Source: Phycisphaeraceae bacterium
Lineage (GTDB): Bacteria; Planctomycetota; Phycisphaerae; Phycisphaerales; Phycisphaeraceae
NCBI GenBank assembly: GCA_002686995.1
Contig: NYZC01000335.1
Span: 1 to 39,437, forward strand
DNA: 39,437 nt
Direction: 5' to 3'
Shown here piece after piece: positions 25,732 through 33,827 of the stretch. A program made the translations under genes and the position numbers. Numbering within the stretch: position 1 is the first letter of the stretch; every line of letters begins with the position of its first letter. Below the pieces are notes generated by a model that had not been told where the DNA came from, did no database searches, and was given only the letters and a program-made list of their open reading frames with translations.

Positions 25732-27150
25732 ATGATCAGATGCTTCCTTTTCTTCGATGACTGGATGATCGACGACATCAAGGATGTCGAGCGACATTTC
25801 GGTCAGCCCGAATTCGAGGGCCCGCTGATCGACGGGGAGTTCGGGCTGGACAGCACGGTCGAGCTTCCGGGTGACCAGTGGCCCACGAAGTGGCGCATGT
25901 GGTATCTGCGCCGCCTGCAACCCGACCAGATCACCGAACCGGGTCGAAACCCGCGATCGTATTTCTGCCTGGCCGAAAGCGACGACGGCGTCGAATGGCG
26001 CCGGGCGAATCTGCCCGAAGGGCATCGGCCCGTTCGGGATCTCGAGAACTGCGTGTTTGAACATACGGCCAAGCAGATCCGCTGGGATCCATGGGATCCG
26101 GATCCGCAGCGGCGGTATAAGGCGGGTTTCGACAACATGACCGTTCGCGAGACGCATCCTAACCGGTCGCTGTTGATGGGATGGTCGCCAGACGGTGTGC
26201 GATGGATCGCCGATGACGATCCGGAGCGCGCTTACTATACGCGTGAAGGCGGCAATGACGGCACACGCACCCCCTTTTACAGTCCGATCACCAGGCAATG
26301 GCATATGGTCTGCCGACCCTATTGCCCGGACCGTCGGATCGCCGTCACCAGCTCGTCGGATCTGAAGCAGTGGACCGACGTGTGGACGATGATGCAGCCG
26401 GACAGCCTGGATCCGCCGGGCACCCAGTTTTATGGGCTTCGTGGCGTCTGGCCCTATGGCGTGACCACGGGCAGCGGCCAACCTGAGGATTTCGAAGGAA
26501 CGTTCGTCGCCATGCTCAACGTGTACCGTGCGTCACTCGGTGAACGAATGGGCGGCGCCAAGTGGTTGGGTAATGGCTACAGCGAACTGGCCTACAGCAC
26601 CAACGGCCTGTTCTGGAACCGGACGAATCGGCGACCCGTGTTCGCCGAAGGCAACCACGGCGAGCCGGGCGGAGGATGGACGGACAGCTACATCGTCGGC
26701 TACGACGAGAAGGACCGGTTGCGCTTTGTCGTGTCGCGGTCGGGGGGCAGTCACCGTCATCAGCGGCCGTTCGCGTGGCAGCATGCGGTCCTGCGGAAGG
26801 ACGGGTTCGTGTACCTGCGGAGCATTGGCGTCGGGCGCGTGGGATTCAAGGGTATGCACCCGGCCAAGGGGGATCTGAACATCAATTTCCTCGCTCCGCG
26901 CGGCCGGGTGAGGGTCCAGGCATGTGATATGGACTTCAAACCGCTCGACGGTTTCACGTTCGACGATTGCGTGGGTCTGGAAGGCGACGAGCTTCACGCT
27001 CCGGTGAGATGGAAGAACAAGACGCCCCAGGATCTCGTGAACCAGGCGGTTCGCCTCGAGTTTGAACTGTTTCAAGCTCAGCTGTATGCGGTGCGGTGGA
27101 CCTGCGACCATCTTGTCTATGCGGACGGACCGGTGCACGACCTGCGGTAG
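25732..27150 (+). CDS. Predicted five-bladed propeller glycosidase-like protein, copy 1
   Basis: 472 residues, no signal peptide. It begins MIRCFLFFDDWMIDDIKDVE; an in-frame ATG at 25720 adds four residues, but the paralogue supports 25732. Asp-box-like motifs recur: SDDGVEW, SPDGVRW, SSDLKQW and STNGLFW, as in GH32/GH43/GH68 and sialidase propellers. A C-terminal beta domain starts near residue 390. It is closest in plan to GH32-type beta-fructosidases, but the classical WMNDPNG motif is absent, so the activity is open. It is followed after 8 bp by a near-identical second copy, implying a recent tandem duplication. Co-transcribed with copy 2 and the 261-residue protein. Confidence 0.8.
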   Translation: MIRCFLFFDDWMIDDIKDVERHFGQPEFEGPLIDGEFGLDSTVELPGDQWPTKWRMWYLRRLQPDQITEPGRNPRSYFCLAESDDGVEWRRANLPEGHRPVRDLENCVFEHTAKQIRWDPWDPDPQRRYKAGFDNMTVRETHPNRSLLMGWSPDGVRWIADDDPERAYYTREGGNDGTRTPFYSPITRQWHMVCRPYCPDRRIAVTSSSDLKQWTDVWTMMQPDSLDPPGTQFYGLRGVWPYGVTTGSGQPEDFEGTFVAMLNVYRASLGERMGGAKWLGNGYSELAYSTNGLFWNRTNRRPVFAEGNHGEPGGGWTDSYIVGYDEKDRLRFVVSRSGGSHRHQRPFAWQHAVLRKDGFVYLRSIGVGRVGFKGMHPAKGDLNINFLAPRGRVRVQACDMDFKPLDGFTFDDCVGLEGDELHAPVRWKNKTPQDLVNQAVRLEFELFQAQLYAVRWTCDHLVYADGPVHDLR

Positions 27151-27158
27151 CGAGCCAG

Positions 27159-28571
27159 ATGATCAATTGCTTCTTCTTCTTCGACGACTGGATGATCGAC
27201 GACATCAAGGATGTGGAGCGCCATTTCGGCCAGCCGCAGTTCGAGGGTCCGTTGATCACCGGGGAGTTCGGGCTGGCCAACACGGTCGAGCTTCCGGGCG
27301 AGCAGTGGCCGACGACGTGGCGCATGTGGTATCGCCGGGTGGAATCGGACGAGCGCACCGAACCGGGCCGCAATCCGCGATCGTATTTCTGTCTGGCCGA
27401 AAGCGACGACGGCGTCGAATGGCGCCGGGCCAGGCTGCCCGAAGGCTATTGCCCGGTCGGGAATCTCGAGAACTGTGTCTTTGAGCATCCGGCCAAGCAG
27501 ATCCGCTGGGATCCGTGGGACCCGGACCCGCAGCGACGCTACAAGGCGGCTTTCGACAACGTCACGGTTCGGCAGTCGCATCCCAACCGGTCGCTGTTGA
27601 TGGGCTGGTCGCCGGACGGCGTGCAATGGACGGCCGACGACAATCCGGACCATGCCTACTACACGCGAGAAGGCGGCAATGATGGCACGCGAACACCGTT
27701 TTACAGTCCGGTCACCAGGCAGTGGCACATGGTCTGCCGGCCCTATTGTCCGGATCGGCGGATTGCCGTCACCAGTTCGTCGGATCTGAAACACTGGACC
27801 GATGTGCTGACGACGATGCAGCCGGACAGCCTGGACCCGCCCGGCACGCAGTTTTACGGATTGCGCGTCTGGCCTTACGGCGTGACATCAGGCAGCGGCC
27901 AACCTGAGGACTTCGAGGGAACCTTTGTCGCTATGCTCAACGTGTACCGTGCGTCTCTCGGTGAACGCATGGGCGGCGCCAAGTGGTTGGGTAACGGCTA
28001 CTGCGAGCTTGCATACAGCAGCAACGGCCTGTTCTGGAATCGAACAAACCGGCGACCCATGACACCCGAAGGCAACCACGGCGAGCCGGGTGGAGGATGG
28101 AACAGCAGTTACATCGTGGGCTACGACGAGAAGGACCGGTTGCGTTTCGTGGTGACCCGGCCGGGAGGCAGTCACCGCCATCAGAGACCGCATGCCTGGC
28201 AGCATGCGGTCCTGCGAAAGGACGGGTTCGCGTATCTGCGGAGCATTGGCGTTGGACGCGTGGGCCTGAAGGGAATGCATCCGGCCAGGGGTGATCTGAA
28301 CATCAATTTCCTCGCCCCACGCGGTCACGTCAGAGTGCAGGCTTGTGATATCGACTTCAAACCGCTCGACGGTTTTGCCTTCGACGACTGTATCAGCCTG
28401 GAAGGCGATGAGCTGCACGCGCCCGTCAGGTGGAAGAACAAGACGCCGGATGATTTGATCGGCCAGGTGGTTCGGCTGGAGTTCGAACTGTTTCAAGCGC
28501 AGTTGTACGCGGTCCGGTGGAGCTGCGATCACCTGGTGTATGCGGACGGACCGGTGCATGACCTGAGATAG
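27159..28571 (+). CDS. Predicted five-bladed propeller glycosidase-like protein, copy 2
   Basis: 470 residues, starting MINCFFFFDDWMIDDIKDVE. By eye it is about 85-90% identical to the preceding gene product, with two single-residue gaps (for example YGLRVWPYG here against YGLRGVWPYG). The C-terminal half is most conserved and ends identically (ADGPVHDLR). Differences cluster in the linker RVESDERTEPG and in the RPMTPEGNH loop, which lies near where substrate would bind in such propellers, so the copies may differ in specificity or be redundant. No Shine-Dalgarno site is seen; translation may be coupled to copy 1. Same caveats on activity as for copy 1. Confidence 0.8.
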   Translation: MINCFFFFDDWMIDDIKDVERHFGQPQFEGPLITGEFGLANTVELPGEQWPTTWRMWYRRVESDERTEPGRNPRSYFCLAESDDGVEWRRARLPEGYCPVGNLENCVFEHPAKQIRWDPWDPDPQRRYKAAFDNVTVRQSHPNRSLLMGWSPDGVQWTADDNPDHAYYTREGGNDGTRTPFYSPVTRQWHMVCRPYCPDRRIAVTSSSDLKHWTDVLTTMQPDSLDPPGTQFYGLRVWPYGVTSGSGQPEDFEGTFVAMLNVYRASLGERMGGAKWLGNGYCELAYSSNGLFWNRTNRRPMTPEGNHGEPGGGWNSSYIVGYDEKDRLRFVVTRPGGSHRHQRPHAWQHAVLRKDGFAYLRSIGVGRVGLKGMHPARGDLNINFLAPRGHVRVQACDIDFKPLDGFAFDDCISLEGDELHAPVRWKNKTPDDLIGQVVRLEFELFQAQLYAVRWSCDHLVYADGPVHDLR

Positions 28572-28595
28572 GGGAGGGCCGGGGAGTAGTTACTG

Positions 28596-29381
28596 ATGCC
28601 ACGACGCGCACAGTTCAGGCCCACGATCGTCGAGATGTATCTTGACGACCAGTTCGCCAACCGGGCAAGCCTGTGGTTGCCCGAAACCGTTCTGCGCGGC
28701 AAGACGGATCACGATACCTACAGTCCGAAGGAGACCATTCGGTGGCGGGACGACGGTTCGGAACTGAGCTACCGCGCAATCGTGGATGACGGGCAGATGC
28801 TGATTGCCGGGCATGTCGCGTCCATCGATCAAGGCTGGAAACTGGCGCTGACCATAGGGAATCATTCCGAGCGACGCTGGGACAATGTCATCGGTGCAGT
28901 CTGTCTGTTGCTCTCGTCAGCACCGGAGTTCGCGGATCCGACACGCGAACGCACGTACTTCCGTTCCAGCAGCCGGTTTTGCCGACTCTCGGACGCAGAC
29001 GTGGATGGGGGCAGTCCGCCGTACAGAATGAGTTTGGTGAAGGGCGCTCGGCAGCTCGAAAGGACCCAACGGCATCGCGACAAATGGGGGTTCACGCGCG
29101 AAGATTGTGACGACGGCATCATCGCCGTGTCCGGAAAGAACAGTGGCCGAATTCTCACCGTAAGCTGGGACCGCGTGAATCATCTTCAGGCAAACGCAGC
29201 GACCGCGTTCTGTTGTATTCACGCCAATCCTGACTTCGGTGATCTGCGTCCCGGCGACGAGCGAACATGCAGAGGTGTCGTCATGCTCACCGAAGGTGAC
29301 CTCGGGAGCGCGTGGGAGAAGACAAGCCGGGCCGTTACAGACGAAACACGTGCACGTCGAACGGCTCGTAGTCCTCAGTGA
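28596..29381 (+). CDS. Conserved-looking small protein of the propeller operon
   Basis: 261 residues, soluble, with no signal peptide. The start ATG has GGGGAG nine bases upstream. The composition suggests a beta-rich fold (repeated short hydrophobic strands, e.g. KLALTIGNHSERRWDNVIGA, then AVSGKNSGRILTVSWDRVNH and CCIHANPDFGDLRPGDE). I do not recognise the family. It is the third gene of the plus-strand operon, 24 bp after copy 2, so it probably acts on the same substrate or binds the product. Its last 47 bp overlap the 3' end of the convergent RCC1-type gene; the tail (ETRARRTARSPQ) is low in sequence signal and may be dispensable. Confidence 0.75.
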   Translation: MPRRAQFRPTIVEMYLDDQFANRASLWLPETVLRGKTDHDTYSPKETIRWRDDGSELSYRAIVDDGQMLIAGHVASIDQGWKLALTIGNHSERRWDNVIGAVCLLLSSAPEFADPTRERTYFRSSSRFCRLSDADVDGGSPPYRMSLVKGARQLERTQRHRDKWGFTREDCDDGIIAVSGKNSGRILTVSWDRVNHLQANAATAFCCIHANPDFGDLRPGDERTCRGVVMLTEGDLGSAWEKTSRAVTDETRARRTARSPQ

Positions 29382-31530
29382 AGGATTTCCCGTCCTCGTC
29401 GAGCTCGAGGTCCTGACGGTTTTCGAACATCGGTCTGGCTCGTTCAAGCTTCTTACCAAATCGGAACCGGACCGTCAGCACCCGGTTTTCCAGGTTGACC
29501 GTCAGCAGCACGTACCCGCCGTCTGAGTGCGGTTTGAGTAGCGCGCGGATCGGGGCCTCGGTCGCGGGAATGCCCTTGACGATCTCGACCGCATAAGACA
29601 CTTCGGGCCCGACGGTGGGCGACAGCAGCACTGGTTTCAGTTCCGTCAGCTCGAAGTTGGTTTGCACTGCGGCTTGCCACAGGGCCCGTGATTGAATCTG
29701 CTTGATCGGCGAGGCCGGCGTCTCAGTGCGGGTCGCCGGTATGGGATCGTCTGACATGCCCAACACGCCGGCCCCGCGCCACGCCCGATGGTCCCAGACC
29801 CAGTAGAGAATCCCCGTTGCCCCGTGGATGACCGCGGTGTAGACGGCGGCCCTTGATTCATGCGGTCTGGGCAACCGTCGGTGTGGAAACTTCTCGAAGC
29901 TCTGGGCAATGAACCAGACCGGCTTGTTCTGCTCACCGGCCACGGTCGCGGCCCAGACGGAGCGGGCAATATTCGAAATATCGCCGAGGGGCGCAAACCG
30001 GAAGGGGTAGTCGTCCAGGCAGGCAATGTCGCTCCTCTTGATCCAGTCGCCCCAGCCGTTCTGCGGCGCGTCGATCTGGGGGGACATGTTCACATAAACC
30101 GGCATGTCGGGGAAGACGCTTTGGAGCGCCGCTTTCGATGAATCGTGGACGTGACGCCAGCCGGCCTGGATCACGTCCAGCGGATCACTGCTGGAATAGC
30201 CCGAAGCGCCGGTAAACACGTAGGGTTCGTCCAGCACGTATTGCGCCAGAATGTGGGGGCGCAGCTTGTTCAATCGTTGGGTGGCCCGTTTCTGCCAGTA
30301 TTCGAGATCGCCCCGTCCGGTGGGAATCACCTGAAGGCCGCATTCGTCCAGAACCTCCAGGAAATTCTCCGGCGCGCCCATCTCGTGCGTGATCGTGTTG
30401 AAACCGGCTTTCTCGAGCGTCCTGAAGTTCGAGGTGTGTGAATAGCCATAAACTCCAAGCGGCAGGAATGATCGGTCCGGATCGTATCCCGTCATGAGCT
30501 TGCCGTTCTTGTCAACGTGTGGCACGCCCTTGCGGTACAGCGTCTGAACGGCGGCAGCCGGTGGATTGCGCCAAGGGGGACTGTCTTCTTTCCGGGCCCC
30601 GTCGGCCGTCATCATGACCGGGCCCATCGGGACATAGCCCCACCCGACGATCGAGCCGTTCGATCGCAGGGCCAGGTTGTGCCAGGAACCGCTGGCAACG
30701 GCGACGAAGTCGTTGCCGGACGGAACGTCAGTCTGGCCGTACTGGCTCCAGCCCCAGGCGTTTAACGAACCATCCTCGCGCAACGTCACCGCATGGAAAA
30801 ACTCGTACCTGCTGGCGGCCACGTCGTTGAATTCGTGGCCGGCTGGCGCGCGCACACGCGGGTCCGACGGCTTCTCGGTGCCCCACGTCGTCAACGAACC
30901 GTCGGTCTGCAACACGACGTTGTGATAACCCCCGGCGGCGATCGCCTTGAAGTTGCGGCCGGACGGAACCTCAGTTTGACCGTACCGGTTGGATCCCCAC
31001 GCCACGAGCGAGCCGTCGGTCCGCAGGGCCAGGCCGTGGTCGATTCCGGCGGCGATCGCAGTGAAACCGTTGCCCTTCGGAACGTCAGTCCGCCCGAGCC
31101 GGCTCGCACCCCAACCGACAATCGCGCCATCGGCTTTCAGGGCGAGACTGTGATGGGCTCCGGCAGTGATGGCCACGAAATCCCTGCCCGCCGGCGCATC
31201 GGCGCGGCGACCCCAGGCGACGATCGACCCATCGGACCGGAGGGCCAGACTGTGAAAGTGGCCGGCGGCAATGGCCACGAAACCGTGACCCGCGGGGACA
31301 TCGCACTGGCCGTAATCGTTCCAGCCCCATGCGAAAAGTGATCCGTCCTGGCGCAGGGCCAGACTGTGATACCCCCCGGCGGCAATGGCCTTGAAGTCGT
31401 TGCCGGATGGGACCGGGTAGTCGTCGGCGCTGGCCACGGACCGGGCCGGTGTCGCCTGGACCAGCGGCAGGAACGCCAGCCAACCCACGACTGCAACGGA
31501 AAGAAAGGCAGGGTGCCGCAGCTGCTGCAT
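29335..31530 (-). CDS. Exported RCC1 seven-blade propeller fused to glycosidase-like domain, copy A
   Basis: 731 residues. A signal peptide (HPAFLSVAVVGWLAFLPLVQ, cut near ATPA) is followed by seven RCC1-type repeats (43-308) built on the pattern FxAIAAGxxHSLALRxDGSxxxWGxNxxGQTDVPxG. That is the number needed to close a seven-bladed propeller. From about 320 a second domain shows barrel-like strands, including FLPLGVYGYS, FNTITHEM and QYVLDEPYVF (Glu435), and a C-terminal beta domain ends in DVHVFRL. The DEP motif resembles the catalytic strand of clan A-type hydrolases. The ATG at 31528-31530 was chosen for the signal peptide. It follows its paralogue by 42 bp. The likely role is binding and cutting of an extracellular glycan; RCC1 propellers mostly mediate protein or ligand binding, so a pure binding role is possible. 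Confidence 0.85.
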   Translation of the reverse strand: MQQLRHPAFLSVAVVGWLAFLPLVQATPARSVASADDYPVPSGNDFKAIAAGGYHSLALRQDGSLFAWGWNDYGQCDVPAGHGFVAIAAGHFHSLALRSDGSIVAWGRRADAPAGRDFVAITAGAHHSLALKADGAIVGWGASRLGRTDVPKGNGFTAIAAGIDHGLALRTDGSLVAWGSNRYGQTEVPSGRNFKAIAAGGYHNVVLQTDGSLTTWGTEKPSDPRVRAPAGHEFNDVAASRYEFFHAVTLREDGSLNAWGWSQYGQTDVPSGNDFVAVASGSWHNLALRSNGSIVGWGYVPMGPVMMTADGARKEDSPPWRNPPAAAVQTLYRKGVPHVDKNGKLMTGYDPDRSFLPLGVYGYSHTSNFRTLEKAGFNTITHEMGAPENFLEVLDECGLQVIPTGRGDLEYWQKRATQRLNKLRPHILAQYVLDEPYVFTGASGYSSSDPLDVIQAGWRHVHDSSKAALQSVFPDMPVYVNMSPQIDAPQNGWGDWIKRSDIACLDDYPFRFAPLGDISNIARSVWAATVAGEQNKPVWFIAQSFEKFPHRRLPRPHESRAAVYTAVIHGATGILYWVWDHRAWRGAGVLGMSDDPIPATRTETPASPIKQIQSRALWQAAVQTNFELTELKPVLLSPTVGPEVSYAVEIVKGIPATEAPIRALLKPHSDGGYVLLTVNLENRVLTVRFRFGKKLERARPMFENRQDLELDEDGKSFTEDYEPFDVHVFRL

Positions 31531-31572
31531 GTCAGGCCTCGTGCAATCGACTGTCCGCAACGCGGAACCTAG

Positions 31573-33750
31573 TTAGGGTCCCACGATCCGAAATACGTGC
31601 GTGTCGAACGGTTGATAGTGTTCCACGAAACTTGTCCGCCCTTCTTCCCGTGCCAACGGTGGACGATCCTCGAACAGCGGCTGCACGGATTCGAGCGGCC
31701 GTTCGAAATGGATTTCGGCGTGAAGGGTGGCGTCATCGATATTGACCGTCATCAGCACGTATCCGCCATCCGGATGGGGCTTGAGGATCGCGCGGATGTC
31801 GGCCGCCGTGACCGGCTCGCCCCTGGTGATCCGGACGGCGTACGCCACGTCCGGACCAACCGTTGGGGAAAGAATCACCGGCGTCAGTTCCTTCAGTTCC
31901 GCATTGATCTGCGCGGCCGTCTCCCACAGGGCTCTGGATTGAATCCGTTTCATCGGCGAGGCCGTCACCAGGCTCTTCTTGTCGTTTTTCTGTCTGGGGT
32001 ATGCGGCATGCGGATCCCTGGCCAGACCGATGCACTGCGCTCTGCGAGCCAGCGGGCCATCTGAAACGAAATAGATCACGCCGGTTGCGCCGTGAATGAT
32101 TCCGGCGTACACCACCGCCCGCAATTCCGCAGGCGTCGGAAAACGGAAATACGAGTCAGCTTGAGGGATGGGCTGCTCGAAGCCAGGTACGATCAGCCAC
32201 ACCGGCTTGGTCTGGTTGCCCACCGTTGCTGCGGCCCAAAGCGTCCTGGGAATGCCAAAGGTCGGGCAGGATAGATCGCTCCGACCGGTGCCCCCATTCC
32301 TGAATGGATAGTTGTCCAGGCTGGCAATGTCACTGGCGGCGATCCACTCGCCCCAGCCGTGCTGCGGTGCATCCACGACCGGAGACATGTTCACGAACAC
32401 GGGCAGATCCGGAAAGAACTCGTGCGCGGCCTGTCTGTTCTCGGCGAAAGTCCTGTGCCAGCCGCGCTGGATCATGTCCATCGGGTCCTTCCAGGTGAAA
32501 CCTGATCCGGTCGTCATCTGATACGGTTCATCGATGGCGTAATTGGCCAGGAGGCGTGATCGATGGGGCTTGATCTTCTCGGCCAGCGCTCGCCAGTGAT
32601 CGATCCCGCCGCAGGCTTTCCAAAGCAACTGCAAGTCGAGTTCCTCCGCCCGCTCCAACACCTGCTCGGCGGACATGGTCCAGGCCTGGATGGTGTTGAA
32701 GCCGCCCTGCCTGATGGTCTCACCGTCCAAATCTCCGTCGGGACCGTAGATCCCGATGGGAAAGAACGACCGCGCCGGCTCGTACTGCATGATGATTCGG
32801 CCCTGGCGGTCGGTGTGGGGAACGCCGTCTCGATACAGGGCCTGCACCGCAGTCGGCGCCCGCCTCTCCTGCCAGGGCGGACTGTCAGCCTTGACCACCG
32901 CGCGCGGCACATGACCCCACTGAACGATCGAGCCATCTTCCTTCAGAGCCAGGCTGTGCCAACCGCCGCCGGCGATCGCAATGAAATCGTGGCCGGGAGG
33001 CACGTCGTTTTCGCCGTACTTGTTGCGACCCCAACCGATCAGTGACCCGTCGCGGCGCAGGGCCAGGCCGTGGTAGTAGCCGGCGGCAATGGCCTTGAAC
33101 CCCTCGCCTTCCGGCGTGTCGATCTGTCCCTGCTCGCTCGTTCCCCATCCCACGATCGATCCATCCGCTCGCATGGCCAGACTGTGCGAGCGGCCCGCGG
33201 ACACCGCCACGAAGTCGCCCCCCGCGGGCACCCGGGTCTGGCCGAGCCGATCCTCGCCCCAGGCAATGATGGTGCCGTTGCGAAGTAGCGCCAGACCGTG
33301 ATTGCCACCGGCGGCAATGGCGGTGAAATCACTGCCGCTCGGCACGTCCGCGCGGCCGAATCGGTTCCATCCCCACCCCAGAAGCGATCCATCGGACCGC
33401 AGGGCCAGGCTGAAATCGTCGCCGCCGGCGATCGCCTGGACCACGTCGTGGCCCGCCGGCACCTCGGTCTGACCACGCTCGTTTCGGCCCCACGCCAGAA
33501 TCGATCCATCGCGACGCAAGGCGAGACTGTGCCACGTACCGGCGGAGACGGCCACGAACCGATCCCGACCGGCCTCTGGCGGCACGGATGTCTGACCATC
33601 GTCGTTCCACCCCCAGCCCACGGCCGACCCGCCGGAGCACAAACCCAGGCTGTGGTATCCACCGCCGGCAAGGGCCGTGAAGTGATGTCCGGCAGGAACG
33701 TCGGATGCGTTCGCAGCAAGTTCTGGTGAACTCGCGGGTTGAATGCTCAT
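31573..33750 (-). CDS. RCC1 seven-blade propeller fused to glycosidase-like domain, copy B
   Basis: 725 residues and the same plan as copy A: seven RCC1 repeats (21-287), then the glycosidase-like domain with FFPIGIYG, FNTIQAWTM and NYAIDEPYQM (Glu408), a NMSPVVDAPQHGWGEWI block shared with copy A (NMSPQIDAPQNGWGDWI there), and the closing DTHVFRIVGP. Unlike copy A it has no signal peptide: the protein opens MSIQPASSPELAANASDV and an in-frame stop lies 15 bp upstream of the ATG. So it either stays in the cytoplasm or has lost its export signal. The second domains are clearly paralogous but well diverged, so the duplication is old. It is probably co-transcribed with the PHP-type gene upstream and copy A downstream. 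Confidence 0.85.
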   Translation of the reverse strand: MSIQPASSPELAANASDVPAGHHFTALAGGGYHSLGLCSGGSAVGWGWNDDGQTSVPPEAGRDRFVAVSAGTWHSLALRRDGSILAWGRNERGQTEVPAGHDVVQAIAGGDDFSLALRSDGSLLGWGWNRFGRADVPSGSDFTAIAAGGNHGLALLRNGTIIAWGEDRLGQTRVPAGGDFVAVSAGRSHSLAMRADGSIVGWGTSEQGQIDTPEGEGFKAIAAGYYHGLALRRDGSLIGWGRNKYGENDVPPGHDFIAIAGGGWHSLALKEDGSIVQWGHVPRAVVKADSPPWQERRAPTAVQALYRDGVPHTDRQGRIIMQYEPARSFFPIGIYGPDGDLDGETIRQGGFNTIQAWTMSAEQVLERAEELDLQLLWKACGGIDHWRALAEKIKPHRSRLLANYAIDEPYQMTTGSGFTWKDPMDMIQRGWHRTFAENRQAAHEFFPDLPVFVNMSPVVDAPQHGWGEWIAASDIASLDNYPFRNGGTGRSDLSCPTFGIPRTLWAAATVGNQTKPVWLIVPGFEQPIPQADSYFRFPTPAELRAVVYAGIIHGATGVIYFVSDGPLARRAQCIGLARDPHAAYPRQKNDKKSLVTASPMKRIQSRALWETAAQINAELKELTPVILSPTVGPDVAYAVRITRGEPVTAADIRAILKPHPDGGYVLMTVNIDDATLHAEIHFERPLESVQPLFEDRPPLAREEGRTSFVEHYQPFDTHVFRIVGP

Positions 33751-33755
33751 ATCGT

Positions 33756-33819
33756 GCGAAGGTTACCTGTATTGCTGATCAGGTGACAGTGTGACCGTCT
33801 GACGGGATTTTCACGTGAA
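33756..33819. promoter_or_regulatory. Palindromes upstream of RCC1 copy B
   Basis: In the 77-bp gap before the gene are an imperfect inverted repeat GTTACCTG / CAGGTGAC with a 10-base spacer (about 33762-33787) and a perfect palindrome TTCACGTGAA (33810-33819). Either could be a regulator site. The half-site TTCAC recurs in the operator candidate at 20645-20658 but in the opposite arrangement, so a shared regulator is doubtful. Confidence 0.25.
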
Positions 33820-33827
33820 CGACGCGC

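Noticed and set aside
28056..28074. Second copy of the right arm of the 82-bp inverted-repeat element (CCCATGACACCCG)
   Set aside because: The 13-base match falls inside the coding sequence of propeller copy 2, has no partner arm nearby, and is explained by codons for PMTPE.
30600..33700. Tandem DNA repeats with a period of about 114 bp as a CRISPR or recombination array
   Set aside because: They are the codons of RCC1 propeller blades: degenerate, in frame, and present in both paralogues.
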